A DNA stretch of 64,000 nucleotides from Motilibacter peucedani (GTDB lineage Bacteria; Actinomycetota; Actinomycetes; Motilibacterales; Motilibacteraceae), in assembly GCF_003634695.1 (NCBI RefSeq), contig NZ_RBWV01000015.1, positions 124,001 through 188,000 of the forward strand, given 5' to 3'. Shown here in pieces: positions 55,007 to 64,000 of the stretch (position 1 is the stretch's first letter; every line of letters starts with the position of its first letter). Under the pieces are notes generated by a model. It did not search any database. It saw nothing but the letters and a program-made list of their open reading frames with translations, and was not told the origin of the DNA. The translations under genes were made by a program, and so were the position numbers.

Positions 55007-57286
55007 ATGACCTCGCTGCCTGACGACCTGCTCCTGACGCTGCCGCCGGCCCCCCAGTCGACCCCCCAGCGGCGCCGCCGCGACCCCGAGGAGCTGCTCG
55101 CCGGGCTCAACCCGCAGCAGCGCGAGGCCGTGGTCGCCGAGGGCTCGCCGGTGCTCATCGTGGCCGGCGCCGGGTCGGGCAAGACCCGCGTCCTGACCAA
55201 CCGCATCGCCTACCTGCTGGGCGTGCGCGACGTGCACCCCGGCTCGATCCTCGCCATCACCTTCACCAACAAGGCCGCGGGCGAGATGAAGGAGCGCGTC
55301 GCGGCGCTGGTGGGCGGCCGGGCCAAGGTCATGTGGGTCTCGACCTTCCACGCCGCCTGCGTGCGCATCCTGCGCCGCGAGATCTCCCGCTTCGGGTTCA
55401 CCTCGAGCTTCTCGATCTACGACGCGGCCGACTCCCAGCGGCTGATGGCCCTGGTCTGCCGCGACCTCGACCTCGACGCCAAGCGCTACCCGCCGCGCTC
55501 GTTCAGCGCGCAGGTGTCCAACCTGAAGAACGAGCTGGTCGACGCCGAGGCCTTCGCCTCACGGGCCGAGACCCACCTCGAGGAGAAGCTCGCCGAGGCC
55601 TACGCGCTCTACACGCGCAGGCTGCGCGAGGCCAACGCGCTCGACTTCGACGACCTGATCATGATGACGGTCAACCTGCTCCAGGCCTTCCCCGACGCCG
55701 CCGAGCACTACCGCCGCCGCTTCCGCCACATCCTGGTCGACGAGTACCAGGACACCAACCACGCGCAGTACGTCCTGGTGCGCGAGCTCGTCGGCCGCCC
55801 GGGCGAGTCGACGCCGCCCGCCGAGCTGTGCGTCGTCGGCGACGCCGACCAGTCGATCTACGCCTTCCGCGGCGCCACGATCCGCAACATCCTCCAGTTC
55901 GAGGAGGACTACCCCGACGCCCGCACGATCCTGCTCGAGCAGAACTACCGCTCGACCCAGACGATCCTGTCGGCGGCCAACGCGGTGATCGCCCGCAACG
56001 TCGGCCGCAAGCCCAAGAACCTCTGGTCCGACGCGGGCGCCGGAGAGCAGGTCGTCGGCTACGTCGCCGACAACGAGCACGACGAGGCGGCCTTCGTCGC
56101 CAACGAGGTCGACCGGCTCACCGACACCGGCGACCACAAGCCCGGCGACGTCGCGATCTTCTACCGCACCAACGCCCAGTCGCGCGTCTTCGAGGAGGTG
56201 TTCATCCGCGTCGGGCTGCCCTACAAGGTCGTCGGCGGGGTGCGCTTCTACGAGCGGCGCGAGGTGCGCGACGCCCTCGCCTACCTGCGCACCCTCGCCA
56301 ACCCCGAGGACTCGGTGTCGCTGCGCCGCATCCTCAACGTGCCCAAGCGCGGCATCGGCGACCGGGCCGAGGCGTGCGTCGAGGCGCTGGCCTCGCGCGA
56401 CCGCACGACCTTCAACCGTGCGCTCCAGCGCCCGGAGGAGGCGCCGGGGCTGGCCACCCGCTCGCTGGCCAGCATCACCGCGTTCAACACGATGATGGAG
56501 TCGCTGCGCACGCTGGTCGAGGCCGGCACCGAGCCCGCCGAGATCCTCGAGGCCGTGCTCGACCAGACCGGCTACCTGCGCGAGCTCCAGGCCTCCGACG
56601 ACCCGCAGGACGAGACGCGCGTCGAGAACCTCCACGAGTTCGTGGCCGTGGCCCGCGAGTACTCCACCGCCAACCCCGACGGCGGGCTGACCGGCTTCCT
56701 CGAGCAGGTCTCGCTGGTGGCCGACTCCGACCAGATCCCCGACGGCGACGACGGCCAGGGCGTCGTGACGCTGATGACGCTGCACACCGCCAAGGGCCTC
56801 GAGTTCCCGGTCGTGTTCCTCACCGGCATGGAGGACGGCGTCTTCCCGCACCTGCGCGCCCTCGCCGACGACAAGGAGCTCGAGGAGGAGCGCCGGCTCG
56901 CCTACGTCGGCATCACCCGGGCCCGCGAGCGGCTCTACCTCTCCCGGGCCCTGGTGCGCAGCGCGTGGGGGGCGCCGTCCTACAACCCGGCCTCCCGCTT
57001 CCTCGACGAGGTGCCGGGCGAGCTCGTGCGCTGGGACCGCGTCGAGTCCACCCGCTCGGCGCCGCCCGCGATCGCGCAGGCGGCCGCCCGGCCCACGGCC
57101 AAGTCGCCCGGCAACCGCACCGTCGTCGCGCTGCACCCGGGCGACCGGGTCAGCCACGACGCGTTCGGGCTCGGCACGGTGGTCAGCACCGCGGGAGCCG
57201 CGGAGAAGGCCGAGGCCACCATCGACTTCGGCGCCTCGGGCACCAAGCGGCTGCTGCTGCGCTACGCGCCCGTGGAGAAGCTGTGA
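55007..57286 (+). CDS. pcrA: UvrD/PcrA-type ATP-dependent DNA helicase
   Basis: This superfamily 1A 3'-5' helicase works in repair and replication-conflict removal. The 759-residue protein has the Walker A IVAGAGSGKTRVLTNRI, TFTNKAAGEMK (Ia), HILVDEYQDTN (II), GDADQSIYAFRGA (III), LEQNYRSTQTIL (IV), TLHTAKGLEFPVVF (V) and YVGITRARERLYL (VI). The C-terminal tail (about 700-759, HPGDRVSHDAFGLGTVVS) is the Tudor-like RNA-polymerase-binding element of PcrA. The ATG at 55007 follows a TAGACT box, with no ribosome-binding site. Confidence 0.96.
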   Translation: MTSLPDDLLLTLPPAPQSTPQRRRRDPEELLAGLNPQQREAVVAEGSPVLIVAGAGSGKTRVLTNRIAYLLGVRDVHPGSILAITFTNKAAGEMKERVAALVGGRAKVMWVSTFHAACVRILRREISRFGFTSSFSIYDAADSQRLMALVCRDLDLDAKRYPPRSFSAQVSNLKNELVDAEAFASRAETHLEEKLAEAYALYTRRLREANALDFDDLIMMTVNLLQAFPDAAEHYRRRFRHILVDEYQDTNHAQYVLVRELVGRPGESTPPAELCVVGDADQSIYAFRGATIRNILQFEEDYPDARTILLEQNYRSTQTILSAANAVIARNVGRKPKNLWSDAGAGEQVVGYVADNEHDEAAFVANEVDRLTDTGDHKPGDVAIFYRTNAQSRVFEEVFIRVGLPYKVVGGVRFYERREVRDALAYLRTLANPEDSVSLRRILNVPKRGIGDRAEACVEALASRDRTTFNRALQRPEEAPGLATRSLASITAFNTMMESLRTLVEAGTEPAEILEAVLDQTGYLRELQASDDPQDETRVENLHEFVAVAREYSTANPDGGLTGFLEQVSLVADSDQIPDGDDGQGVVTLMTLHTAKGLEFPVVFLTGMEDGVFPHLRALADDKELEEERRLAYVGITRARERLYLSRALVRSAWGAPSYNPASRFLDEVPGELVRWDRVESTRSAPPAIAQAAARPTAKSPGNRTVVALHPGDRVSHDAFGLGTVVSTAGAAEKAEATIDFGASGTKRLLLRYAPVEKL

Positions 57287-57312
57287 GCGGAGGAGCTGTG
57301 CGCGGAGGACCG
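57283..57312 (+). repeat. 15-bp in-frame tandem duplication at the pcrA/DinB junction
   Basis: 57283-57297 and 57298-57312 match at 12 of 15 bases, each holding GTG and GGAGGA. The pcrA stop overlaps the first GTG; a second GTG starts the next copy and a third follows at 57313. All three are in the same frame. Confidence 0.75.
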
Positions 57313-57837
57313 GTGGACGCCGACCCGGTGGTGCCCGACCGCAAGAGCTGGACCTGGGTGCTCGAGCGCGCCTGCCCCGACTGCGGCTTCGACACCCGCA
57401 CGACCTCGGGCGCCGTCGCAGGACTCCTGCCCGGCATCGTCGAGCGCTGGGAGGCCGTGCTGCGTCGCGCCGACGTGCGCGAGCGGCCCGCCCCTGCGAC
57501 CTGGTCGCCGCTCGAGTACTCCTGCCACGTGCGCGACGCGTTCGACGTCTTCGACGGACGGCTGCACCTCATGCTCGAGCGCGACGAGCCCCGCTTCGCC
57601 GACTGGGACCAGGACGACGCCGCGCTGCGCTCGGACTACCCCGGGCAGGACCCGGCCGTCGTCTCCGCCGAGCTGGTCGCTGCGGCGGCCCGTCTCCGGG
57701 CGAGCGCGGAGTCGGTGGAGCCGGGGCAGTGGGAGCGGCGCGGGCTGCGCAGCGACGGGTCCGCCTTCACCGTCGAGACCCTGCTGCGCTACTTCGTGCA
57801 CGACCCGGTGCACCACCTGCACGACGTGCAGGGCTGA
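57283..57837 (+). CDS. DinB-like four-helix protein
   Basis: The protein (175 to 184 residues, depending on start) has a CPDCGFDTRT motif and then a DinB/YfiT-type helical bundle with His residues positioned for a metal: SPLEYSCHVRDAFDVFDG and the terminal HDPVHHLHDV. Family members include metal-dependent thiol S-transferases, but the reaction here is unknown. Three in-frame GTG codons (57283, 57298, 57313) sit in a 15-bp duplication, each with GGAGGA nearby. I take the GTGA overlap with pcrA; 57313 is close in merit. Confidence 0.75.
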   Translation: MSGGAVRGGPVDADPVVPDRKSWTWVLERACPDCGFDTRTTSGAVAGLLPGIVERWEAVLRRADVRERPAPATWSPLEYSCHVRDAFDVFDGRLHLMLERDEPRFADWDQDDAALRSDYPGQDPAVVSAELVAAAARLRASAESVEPGQWERRGLRSDGSAFTVETLLRYFVHDPVHHLHDVQG

Positions 57838-57838
57838 G

Positions 57839-58630
57839 CTAGACCCGTACGCCGTGCGCGCGGAGCCACGGCATCGGGTCGATGGCGTCGCCGCCGCCCG
57901 GCCGCACCTCGAAGTGCAGGTGGGGGCCCGTGGTGTTGCCGGTGGAGCCCACCCGGCCGATGACCTGGCCGGCCTCGACCGCGTCGCCGGGCTCGACCTG
58001 GAACGCCGACAGGTGGCAGTACCACGTCTCGGTGCCGTCGCTGTGGTGGAGGACGATCCGGTTGCCGTAGGCGCCGGCCCGCTCGGTCGACACCACGACG
58101 CCTGCACCCGCCGCCTTGACCGGCGTGCCCGTGGGCGCGGCGAAGTCCTGGCCGGTGTGGCCGTGGGACCAGAGGCCGCCGCCCTCGCCGAAGTGCGCCG
58201 TCAGCGTGTAGCGCTCGACCGGCTTGACCCACTGCGGCGCCAGGGGTGCCTCGAGCAGGTCGCCGCGCTCGCCGCCGCGGGAGGCGCGGGTCGAGCGCTT
58301 GGCCGCGCCGGCCGATCTGCCGCTGCGCGCGGCGGCCTTCGTGCGAGCCTTCGGTGTCGTGCTGGGCGTGGCCGACGGGGTCGGGGAGGCCGTGGGCGAG
58401 GGGACCGCCGCAGCGGCGCGCGCGAGGCCGAGCCCGAGAGCGGTGGTGCCCGTGCTGCCCGGGCGCTTGACGTCGCCGAGGGCCTGCGAGCTCGGGCCGG
58501 TCAGCAGCGCGGCGGCAGCAGTGGCGACGACGGCGGTGCCCAGCAGGACGGTCGGGCTGGGGGAGGTGCTCGCACGACGGTGCTTGCCCGGGCGGCGGTG
58601 CTTGCCTGCCGGACGGCGTCGTGCGCTCAC
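57839..58630 (-). CDS. Secreted M23 (LytM/lysostaphin-type) metalloendopeptidase
   Basis: The 263-residue protein has a basic N-terminus ([10 protein letters not shown]), a signal or anchor helix (about 25-45), a Thr/Pro/Ala- then Lys/Arg-rich linker (about 55-130) and a C-terminal M23 domain. The zinc motifs are [15 protein letters not shown] (HxxxD) and [14 protein letters not shown] (HLH). It probably cuts peptidoglycan cross-links or has a LytM regulatory role. GTG 58630 is chosen for its AAGGA six bases upstream; an ATG 48 codons earlier would add an LSQH-repeat tail with no support. Confidence 0.87.
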   Translation of the reverse strand: MSARRRPAGKHRRPGKHRRASTSPSPTVLLGTAVVATAAAALLTGPSSQALGDVKRPGSTGTTALGLGLARAAAAVPSPTASPTPSATPSTTPKARTKAAARSGRSAGAAKRSTRASRGGERGDLLEAPLAPQWVKPVERYTLTAHFGEGGGLWSHGHTGQDFAAPTGTPVKAAGAGVVVSTERAGAYGNRIVLHHSDGTETWYCHLSAFQVEPGDAVEAGQVIGRVGSTGNTTGPHLHFEVRPGGGDAIDPMPWLRAHGVRV

Positions 58631-58898
58631 GGACCGTCCTTCCGGTGGGGCAGGGCTGGCGGGGGCAGCGGCGAGTGCGGGCTGGCTGGCGTGCTGGCTG
58701 AGCGTGCTGTGCTGGCTGAGCGGGGCGTGCTGGACCGAGCGGGCGTGCATGGGAACGCGCTGTGCGGGGCACACTCGGGCCCGCGCGACGTCTGGTCAGA
58801 ACCATAACGGGTGGGGGTGCCGGAGGGGAAACCCGCTGTCCACAGCCCCCGCACCCTGCGTGGGCCCCGCGCGGCGGCGACGACTACCCTGCCGTGTC
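58631..58898. other. 268-bp divergent intergenic region with short repeats
   Basis: This gap separates the M23 and sucC genes. GTGCTGGCTGAGCG occurs at 58691-58704 and 58709-58722 (period 18), with a third degenerate copy near 58727. The least GC-rich part (58797-58810, AGAACCATAACGGG) may hold the M23 promoter on the minus strand. I looked for a ydaO-type riboswitch, which can precede cell-wall hydrolases, and saw none. Confidence 0.5.
58885..58890 (+). promoter_or_regulatory. Candidate -10 of a leaderless sucC promoter
   Basis: TACCCT ends eight bases before GTG 58899. There is no ribosome-binding site in the gap. Confidence 0.4.
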
Positions 58899-60104
58899 GT
58901 GGACCTCTTCGAATACCAGGCAAGGGACCTGTTCGCCGCCCACGGCGTGCCCGTCCTCGACGGCGCGGTCGCCGAGACCCCCGAGCAGGCGCGCGACGCC
59001 GCGGAGCGCCTCGGCGCCGGGGTCGACGGCGGCCGGGTGGTCGTCAAGGCGCAGGTCAAGGCCGGCGGCCGCGGCAAGGCCGGCGGCGTCAAGCTCGCCG
59101 ACTCGCCCGAGGACGCGCAGGAGAAGGCCGCGCAGATCCTGGGCATGCAGATCAAGGGACTGACGGTGCACCGGGTCATGCTGGCGCCGGCGGCCGCGAT
59201 CGAGGAGGAGTACTACTTCTCGGTCCTGCTCGACCGCTCCAACCGCACCTTCCTGGCCATGGCCTCGGTCGAGGGCGGCATGGAGATCGAGGAGGTCGCC
59301 GCCACGAAGCCCGAGGCGCTCGCCCGGGTGCCGATCGACCCGCTGACGGGCATCGACGCGGCCAAGGCCCGCGAGATCGCGGAGCAGGCGGCGTTCCCGG
59401 CCGAGCTCGTCGACCAGATCGCTCACGTCATCGAGCGGCTGTGGGACGTCTTCGTCAGCGAGGACGCGACGCTCGTCGAGGTCAACCCGCTGGTCAAGAC
59501 GGCCGACGGCACGGTCGTCGCGCTCGACGGCAAGGTGAGCCTCGACGAGAACGCGGGCTTCCGCCACGCCGAGCACGACGCGCTGGCCGACGTCTCCGCC
59601 ACCGACCCGCTCGAGCAGCGGGCCAAGGAGAAGGGCCTCAACTACGTCAAGCTCGACGGCTCCGTCGGCATCATCGGCAACGGCGCGGGGCTCGTCATGA
59701 GCACCCTCGACGTCGTCGCCTACGCCGGCGAGGAGTTCGGCGGCGCGAAGCCGGCCAACTTCCTCGACATCGGCGGCGGCGCCTCTGCCGAGGTCATGGC
59801 CAACGGGCTCGAGATCATCCTGTCCGACGCGGACGTGCGCAGCGTCTTCGTCAACGTCTTCGGCGGCATCACCGCCTGCGACGCGGTCGCCAACGGCATC
59901 GTCAGTGCGCTGGCGCTGCTCGAGTCGCGCGGCGAGGAGGTCACCAAGCCCCTGGTCGTCCGCCTCGACGGCAACAACGCCGAGGAGGGCCGCCGGATCC
60001 TCGTCGAGGCCGCCCACCCGCTGGTCTCGCTGGTCGACACCATGGACGACGCCGCCCGCCGCGCTGCCGAGCTCGCGGCCGCCACCCCCACCCCTGGAGC
60101 CTGA
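58899..60104 (+). CDS. sucC: Succinate--CoA ligase, beta subunit
   Basis: With SucD this makes ATP or GTP from succinyl-CoA in the TCA cycle. The 401-residue protein begins [19 protein letters not shown] and has an ATP-grasp domain ([21 protein letters not shown]), [12 protein letters not shown] for metal binding, and the C-terminal ligase domain ([31 protein letters not shown]). The GTG at 58899 lies eight bases after a TACCCT box. sucD starts five bases after the stop. Confidence 0.96.
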   Translation: MDLFEYQARDLFAAHGVPVLDGAVAETPEQARDAAERLGAGVDGGRVVVKAQVKAGGRGKAGGVKLADSPEDAQEKAAQILGMQIKGLTVHRVMLAPAAAIEEEYYFSVLLDRSNRTFLAMASVEGGMEIEEVAATKPEALARVPIDPLTGIDAAKAREIAEQAAFPAELVDQIAHVIERLWDVFVSEDATLVEVNPLVKTADGTVVALDGKVSLDENAGFRHAEHDALADVSATDPLEQRAKEKGLNYVKLDGSVGIIGNGAGLVMSTLDVVAYAGEEFGGAKPANFLDIGGGASAEVMANGLEIILSDADVRSVFVNVFGGITACDAVANGIVSALALLESRGEEVTKPLVVRLDGNNAEEGRRILVEAAHPLVSLVDTMDDAARRAAELAAATPTPGA

Positions 60105-60109
60105 CCCCG

Positions 60110-60994
<885 letters not shown>

Positions 60995-61000
60995 CGCGGC

Positions 61001-61034
61001 GTCCCGGGCGGGCCCTCGTGGCGCCGCCCGGGAC
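61001..61034 (+). terminator. Hairpin terminator after sucD
   Basis: GTCCCGGGCGG and CCGCCCGGGAC form a perfect 11-bp stem with a 12-nt loop, beginning seven bases after the sucD stop. A GACCGCTGCC direct repeat (61032-61041, 61045-61054) follows. Confidence 0.8.
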
Positions 61035-61119
61035 CGCTGCCCGCGACCGCTGCCGCGACGACACTCCGGGGGAGCCGCAATCCCGCTCGGGCGGGACGGT
61101 CTCGGGGACGATCGAGGCG

Positions 61120-62364
61120 ATGTCCACCCTGCTCGACGCCACCGCCGCACGTCCCCGCCAGGCGCGCCCCGCGCGCACCCCGTCGCGCCAGCCGCCGCTG
61201 CGCACGCAGCTGCTCGTCGGTGCGGTCGCGGCGCTGCGGGCGGCCGCCTTCGCACTGCTGCCGCTGGCCGTCGTCGTGCTGGTCGGGTGGGCCGGTGCCG
61301 GCGGCGACGGGGGCTCCAGCGCCGGCGACGCCCTGCGGGTCACCGTCTACGCGTGGCTGCTGGGCCACGGCGTCGACCTCTCGCTCGCCCACGGCACGCT
61401 GCGGCTCTCGCCGCTCGGTCTCACCGCCTTCCCGCTCGCGAGCCTGGTCGTGGCGGCCACCGCCGCCGTGCGAGCCTGCGGGGTGCGCACCCCGCGCCAG
61501 GCCGGGCCGGTGCTCGGGGCGCTGACCACCGCGTACGCCGTGCTGACCACCGCAGCGGCGGTGGCCACCCGCGGCAGCGCCGCGACCCCGTCCGTGGCGG
61601 GCGCGGTGCTCGGTGGGCTGGTCCTCGCCGCCGTCGGGGGCACCGTCGGCGCCCTGCGCGTGCTGCGCCGGCGGCCGCGGGCGCTGCCCACGATGCCCCG
61701 CGAGCCCGGGCTCGTGCTGGCCGGTGCCGTGGGCGCGCTGGCCACCGTGCTCGGCGCGGCCGGCCTGCTGCTCGCCGCCTCGCTGGCGCTGCACGCGCCC
61801 GAGGCCGCGGCCTCCGTGCGCAGCCTGCACCCCGGCCCGCTGGGCACCCTGCTGCTGTCGGGGCTCAGCGTGCTGCTCCTGCCCAACGCCGTCGTGTTCG
61901 CGGCGGCCTACGCCGTCGGGCCCGGGTTCGCGGTCGGTGCCGGCACGTCGGTGGCGCCCTCCGGCGTGGTGCTCGGCCCGCTGCCCGACCTGCCGCTGCT
62001 CGCGGCCCTGCCCTCGGCCGGTCCGGCCCCGACGCTCTCGCTGCTGGTCCTCGCGGGCCCCGCGCTGGCCGGCGCCGTCGCCGGTGCGGTGGTCGCCCGT
62101 CGCGCACCGGCCGGGCTGGGGCCGGACCGCGCCGCGGGCCTGGCTGCGCTCTCCGGGGTGGGTGGCGGCCTGGTCCTGGGGCTGCTCAGCCTGCTGGCGG
62201 GCGGTGGTGCCGGCGACCGCACGCTCGCGCACGTCGGGCCCTCCGCCGTGCAGGTGGGGCTCGCCGCGTCGGGCGAGCTCGCGCTCGTGGCTGCGGCCGT
62301 CGCGTGGCTGCTCGTGCACCGCGCCCGCTCGGCGGGCGCCGCGGAGCCGACCAGCCCCGCCTAG
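61120..62364 (+). CDS. PerM-type membrane protein (DUF6350)
   Basis: The 414-residue polytopic protein has about nine or ten helices, an Arg/Pro-rich cytosolic start, [25 protein letters not shown] and [34 protein letters not shown]. The last two are the recognisable DUF6350 blocks. In mycobacteria the homologue PerM supports cell division under stress. Its place between sucD and purN is conserved across actinobacteria as I recall. The ATG at 61120 has only a weak GAGG upstream. Confidence 0.85.
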   Translation: MSTLLDATAARPRQARPARTPSRQPPLRTQLLVGAVAALRAAAFALLPLAVVVLVGWAGAGGDGGSSAGDALRVTVYAWLLGHGVDLSLAHGTLRLSPLGLTAFPLASLVVAATAAVRACGVRTPRQAGPVLGALTTAYAVLTTAAAVATRGSAATPSVAGAVLGGLVLAAVGGTVGALRVLRRRPRALPTMPREPGLVLAGAVGALATVLGAAGLLLAASLALHAPEAAASVRSLHPGPLGTLLLSGLSVLLLPNAVVFAAAYAVGPGFAVGAGTSVAPSGVVLGPLPDLPLLAALPSAGPAPTLSLLVLAGPALAGAVAGAVVARRAPAGLGPDRAAGLAALSGVGGGLVLGLLSLLAGGGAGDRTLAHVGPSAVQVGLAASGELALVAAAVAWLLVHRARSAGAAEPTSPA

Positions 62365-62369
62365 CCCCG

Positions 62370-62387
62370 GCGGTCCCCCCGGACCGC
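62370..62387. terminator. Bidirectional hairpin between perM-like and DUF4190-like genes
   Basis: GCGGTCC-CCCC-GGACCGC, a perfect seven-base stem in the 25 bp between convergent stop codons. Confidence 0.65.
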
Positions 62388-62389
62388 GG

Positions 62390-62935
62390 TCACGACACCC
62401 CGCGCCAGCGCGTGCGGTGCGAGTTCGCGTCGTCGCACGCCTGCACCGCCGTGTGCGTCAGCGCGCGCGAGAGGCAGTCGCGGTAGTCGCGCTCGCTGGG
62501 CACCAGCGACACGGCCAGCCCGAGCCCGGCCAGCACCGAGACCGAGAGCCCTATCGCGAGGCCGGCGGCCGCCGAGGCGGAGACCGAGCGGGAGGCCCGG
62601 CCCTCGAACAGGCCCCAGCCGCCGAGCACGACGGCGCCGAGCCCCAGCACCAGCCCGATGACCGGGTCGCGGAACGAGAGCAGGCCCAGGACGCCGAGCA
62701 CGAGGGCCCACGTGCCGGTCGTCGACGGGCCGGCGCCGGGCGCCTCGGGGGAGCGCGCCGTCCGGGTGCGCCGTGCTGCCGGGTCCGCCGGGCGCCGAGG
62801 AGCCGAGCCCGGCCAGCCCTGCGGCGGCGCCTGCCGCGGCGGGTCCTGCCGCGGCGGCGCCTGCACCCCCTCCGGCGGCGGGGCCCACGGGTCGTGCGGG
62901 CCGGCGTCGTGCTGGTCGCGGGGCGAGTCGCTCAC
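62390..62935 (-). CDS. DUF4190-like small membrane protein
   Basis: The 181-residue protein has a Pro/Gln/Asp-rich N-terminal half (about 1-75), then two or three membrane helices ([58 protein letters not shown]). The GRAS..VS..AAAG.AIG pattern is typical of DUF4190. A short Cys-containing extracellular tail ends the protein. Function is unknown. It is divergent from purN by 19 bases and convergent with the PerM-like gene. Confidence 0.75.
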   Translation of the reverse strand: MSDSPRDQHDAGPHDPWAPPPEGVQAPPRQDPPRQAPPQGWPGSAPRRPADPAARRTRTARSPEAPGAGPSTTGTWALVLGVLGLLSFRDPVIGLVLGLGAVVLGGWGLFEGRASRSVSASAAAGLAIGLSVSVLAGLGLAVSLVPSERDYRDCLSRALTHTAVQACDDANSHRTRWRGVS

Positions 62936-62940
62936 CTCGC

Positions 62941-62946
62941 TATGGT
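62941..62946 (+). promoter_or_regulatory. Candidate -10 of a leaderless purN promoter
   Basis: TATGGT ends eight bases before GTG 62955, within a 19-bp divergent gap. No ribosome-binding site fits. Confidence 0.45.
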
Positions 62947-62954
62947 GACCGCTC

Positions 62955-63572
62955 GTGAGAACAGTGCGGCACCCGGCACGCCTGGTGGTGCTCGTCTCCG
63001 GCTCCGGCACGCTGCTCCAGGCGCTGCTCGACGCCGGGCCCGAGGCCCTCGGCGCCGAGGTGACCGCCGTGGGCGCCGACCGCGACGGCATCGCCGGGCT
63101 GCAGCGCGCCCGCGACCGCGGCATCGCCGAGTTCGTCGTGCCGCCCGCCGACTACCCCAGCCGGCAGGCGTGGGACGTCGCGATGGGGGAGGCGACCGCC
63201 GCGTACGCTCCCGACCTCGTCGTCTCGGCGGGGTTCATGCGCATCCTGGGGCCGGCGTTCCTGTCGCGGTTCCCCGACCGGGTGGTCAACACCCACCCGG
63301 CGCTGCTCCCGGCGTTCCCCGGCGCCCACGCCGTGCGCGACGCGCTGGCCTACGGCGTGCGGGTCACCGGGTCGACGGTGCACCTGGTCGACGAGGGCGT
63401 CGACACGGGGCCGATCCTGGCCCAGGAGGCGGTCGCCGTCGAGCGCGACGACGACGAGCCCGCGCTGCACGAGCGCATCAAGGTCGTCGAGCGCAGGCTG
63501 CTCGTCGACGTCGTCGGCCGCCTCGCGCGGTCGCAGTGGTCCGTCGAGGGCCGGAAGGTGAGGATCTCGTGA
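62955..63572 (+). CDS. purN: Phosphoribosylglycinamide formyltransferase
   Basis: PurN formylates GAR in step 3 of purine synthesis using 10-formyl-THF. The 205-residue protein has [14 protein letters not shown] (phosphate loop), the catalytic Asn-His pair in [14 protein letters not shown], and [18 protein letters not shown] with the catalytic Asp. The GTG follows a TATGGT box by eight bases. purH is coupled by GTGA, keeping both purine genes together. Confidence 0.95.
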   Translation: MRTVRHPARLVVLVSGSGTLLQALLDAGPEALGAEVTAVGADRDGIAGLQRARDRGIAEFVVPPADYPSRQAWDVAMGEATAAYAPDLVVSAGFMRILGPAFLSRFPDRVVNTHPALLPAFPGAHAVRDALAYGVRVTGSTVHLVDEGVDTGPILAQEAVAVERDDDEPALHERIKVVERRLLVDVVGRLARSQWSVEGRKVRIS

Positions 63573-64000
63573 GCGACGCCCGCATCCCCGTACGCCGCGC
63601 GCTGGTCAGCGTCTACGACAAGACCGGGCTCGACGAGCTCGCGCGTGGCCTGCACGAGGCCGGTGTCGTCATCGTGTCGACCGGCTCGACCGCCGCGCGC
63701 ATCGCCGCCGACGGCATCCCCGTGACGGCCGTGGAGGAGGTCACCGGCTTCCCCGAGACGCTCGAGGGACGGGTCAAGACGCTGCACCCGCACGTCCACG
63801 CCGGCATCCTGGCCGACCTGCGCAAGAGCGAGCACGCCCAGCAGCTCGCCGACCTGGGCATCGCACCCTTCGAGCTCGTCGTGGTCAACCTCTACCCGTT
63901 CCGCGACACGGTGCTCTCGGGCGCGACGCCCGACGAGTGCGTCGAGCAGATCGACATCGGCGGGCCCACGATGGTCCGCGCGGCGGCCAAGAACCACCCG
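63569..64000 (+). CDS. purH: Bifunctional AICAR transformylase / IMP cyclohydrolase, N-terminal part
   Basis: The first 144 codons are present; the gene runs off the right edge. The visible IMP cyclohydrolase (MGS-like) domain starts at [17 protein letters not shown] and has [39 protein letters not shown] and [19 protein letters not shown], all diagnostic of PurH. It makes the last two steps to IMP and follows purN with a GTGA overlap. Confidence 0.95.
   Translation, partial: MSDARIPVRRALVSVYDKTGLDELARGLHEAGVVIVSTGSTAARIAADGIPVTAVEEVTGFPETLEGRVKTLHPHVHAGILADLRKSEHAQQLADLGIAPFELVVVNLYPFRDTVLSGATPDECVEQIDIGGPTMVRAAAKNHP

Noticed and set aside
58631-58774. M23 peptidase starting at an upstream ATG, with an LSQH repeat peptide
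   Set aside because: The repeats reflect the 18-bp DNA repeat in the intergenic region, and the downstream GTG has a good ribosome-binding site followed by a normal signal sequence.
58631-58898. ydaO-type c-di-AMP riboswitch before the M23 gene
   Set aside because: I checked the minus strand for the conserved core and pseudoknot elements and did not find them.

Overview
The window is a 64 kb piece of a very GC-rich actinobacterial chromosome. Codon third positions are almost all G or C, GTG starts are common, adjacent genes overlap by GTGA or ATGA, and the gene content (WhiB-family regulator, BldM, GuaB3, PerM, two CIRCE boxes at groES) is actinobacterial. From memory, the order of its housekeeping genes follows the Streptomyces chromosome segment running from glmS through alr/tsa, groESL, whiD/bldM, guaB/guaA, pcrA and sucCD to purNH. 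A chemoreceptor and c-di-GMP enzymes suggest a motile or environmentally responsive actinomycete (for example Frankiales- or Kineosporiales-like). The genus cannot be fixed from the sequence alone. I see no rRNA, tRNA, CRISPR array, insertion sequence, prophage or plasmid gene.

Layout. 1-14.4 kb: the end of an EAL-domain protein; a glmS-acpS-nnr operon; a VOC protein; a LacI-type sensor fused to a diguanylate cyclase; an MFS pump with its MarR regulator; then lepB-alr-udg-tsaE and tsaB-rimI-tsaD, which join cell-wall precursor synthesis, protein export, base excision repair and tRNA t6A modification. 14.4-18 kb: a phosphatase, a kinase-like protein, a THUMP-like methyltransferase and a SIMPL protein. 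18-25.7 kb: groES-groEL under two CIRCE elements, a peptidoglycan peptidase, then the developmental-type block whiD / B12-type MerR regulator / bldM, and a GH13 glucosidase with a perfect operator. 25.8-31.6 kb: guaB, guaB3, a trypsin-like protease, guaA and a DUF1697 protein. 31.6-45.3 kb is the most accessory-looking part: a chemoreceptor, a membrane molybdenum oxidoreductase with a fasciclin lipoprotein, a sucrase/ferredoxin-like protein, an oxidoreductase/epimerase pair, a TetR/MMPL efflux pair, methyltransferases, acetyltransferases and an M50-type peptidase. 45.3-48.8 kb: an envelope-stress module made of a PspC-toastrack protein divergent from a PspC histidine kinase and its response regulator. 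48.8-55 kb: DeoR, NUDIX, a large LuxR-type ATPase regulator, a PIG-L deacetylase and a decayed epoxide hydrolase. 55-64 kb: pcrA, a DinB-like protein, an M23 peptidase, sucC-sucD, perM and purN-purH (cut by the window end).

The least conventional signal is at gene junctions. In two operons (tsaB/rimI and kinase/response regulator) the four-base stop/start overlap has been tandemly duplicated with an offset of 17 or 23 bp. Each duplication leaves a 6- or 8-codon minigene whose start overlaps the upstream stop and whose stop overlaps the downstream start. A third junction (pcrA/DinB) carries an in-frame 15-bp version. Many transcription-unit heads carry a TANNNT-like box only 5-8 nt before the start codon, suggesting leaderless mRNAs. 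I found no obvious new defence or biosynthetic system. Other candidates worth testing are the B12-type MerR gene next to bldM, the ligand-sensing GGDEF protein, and the operators described below.
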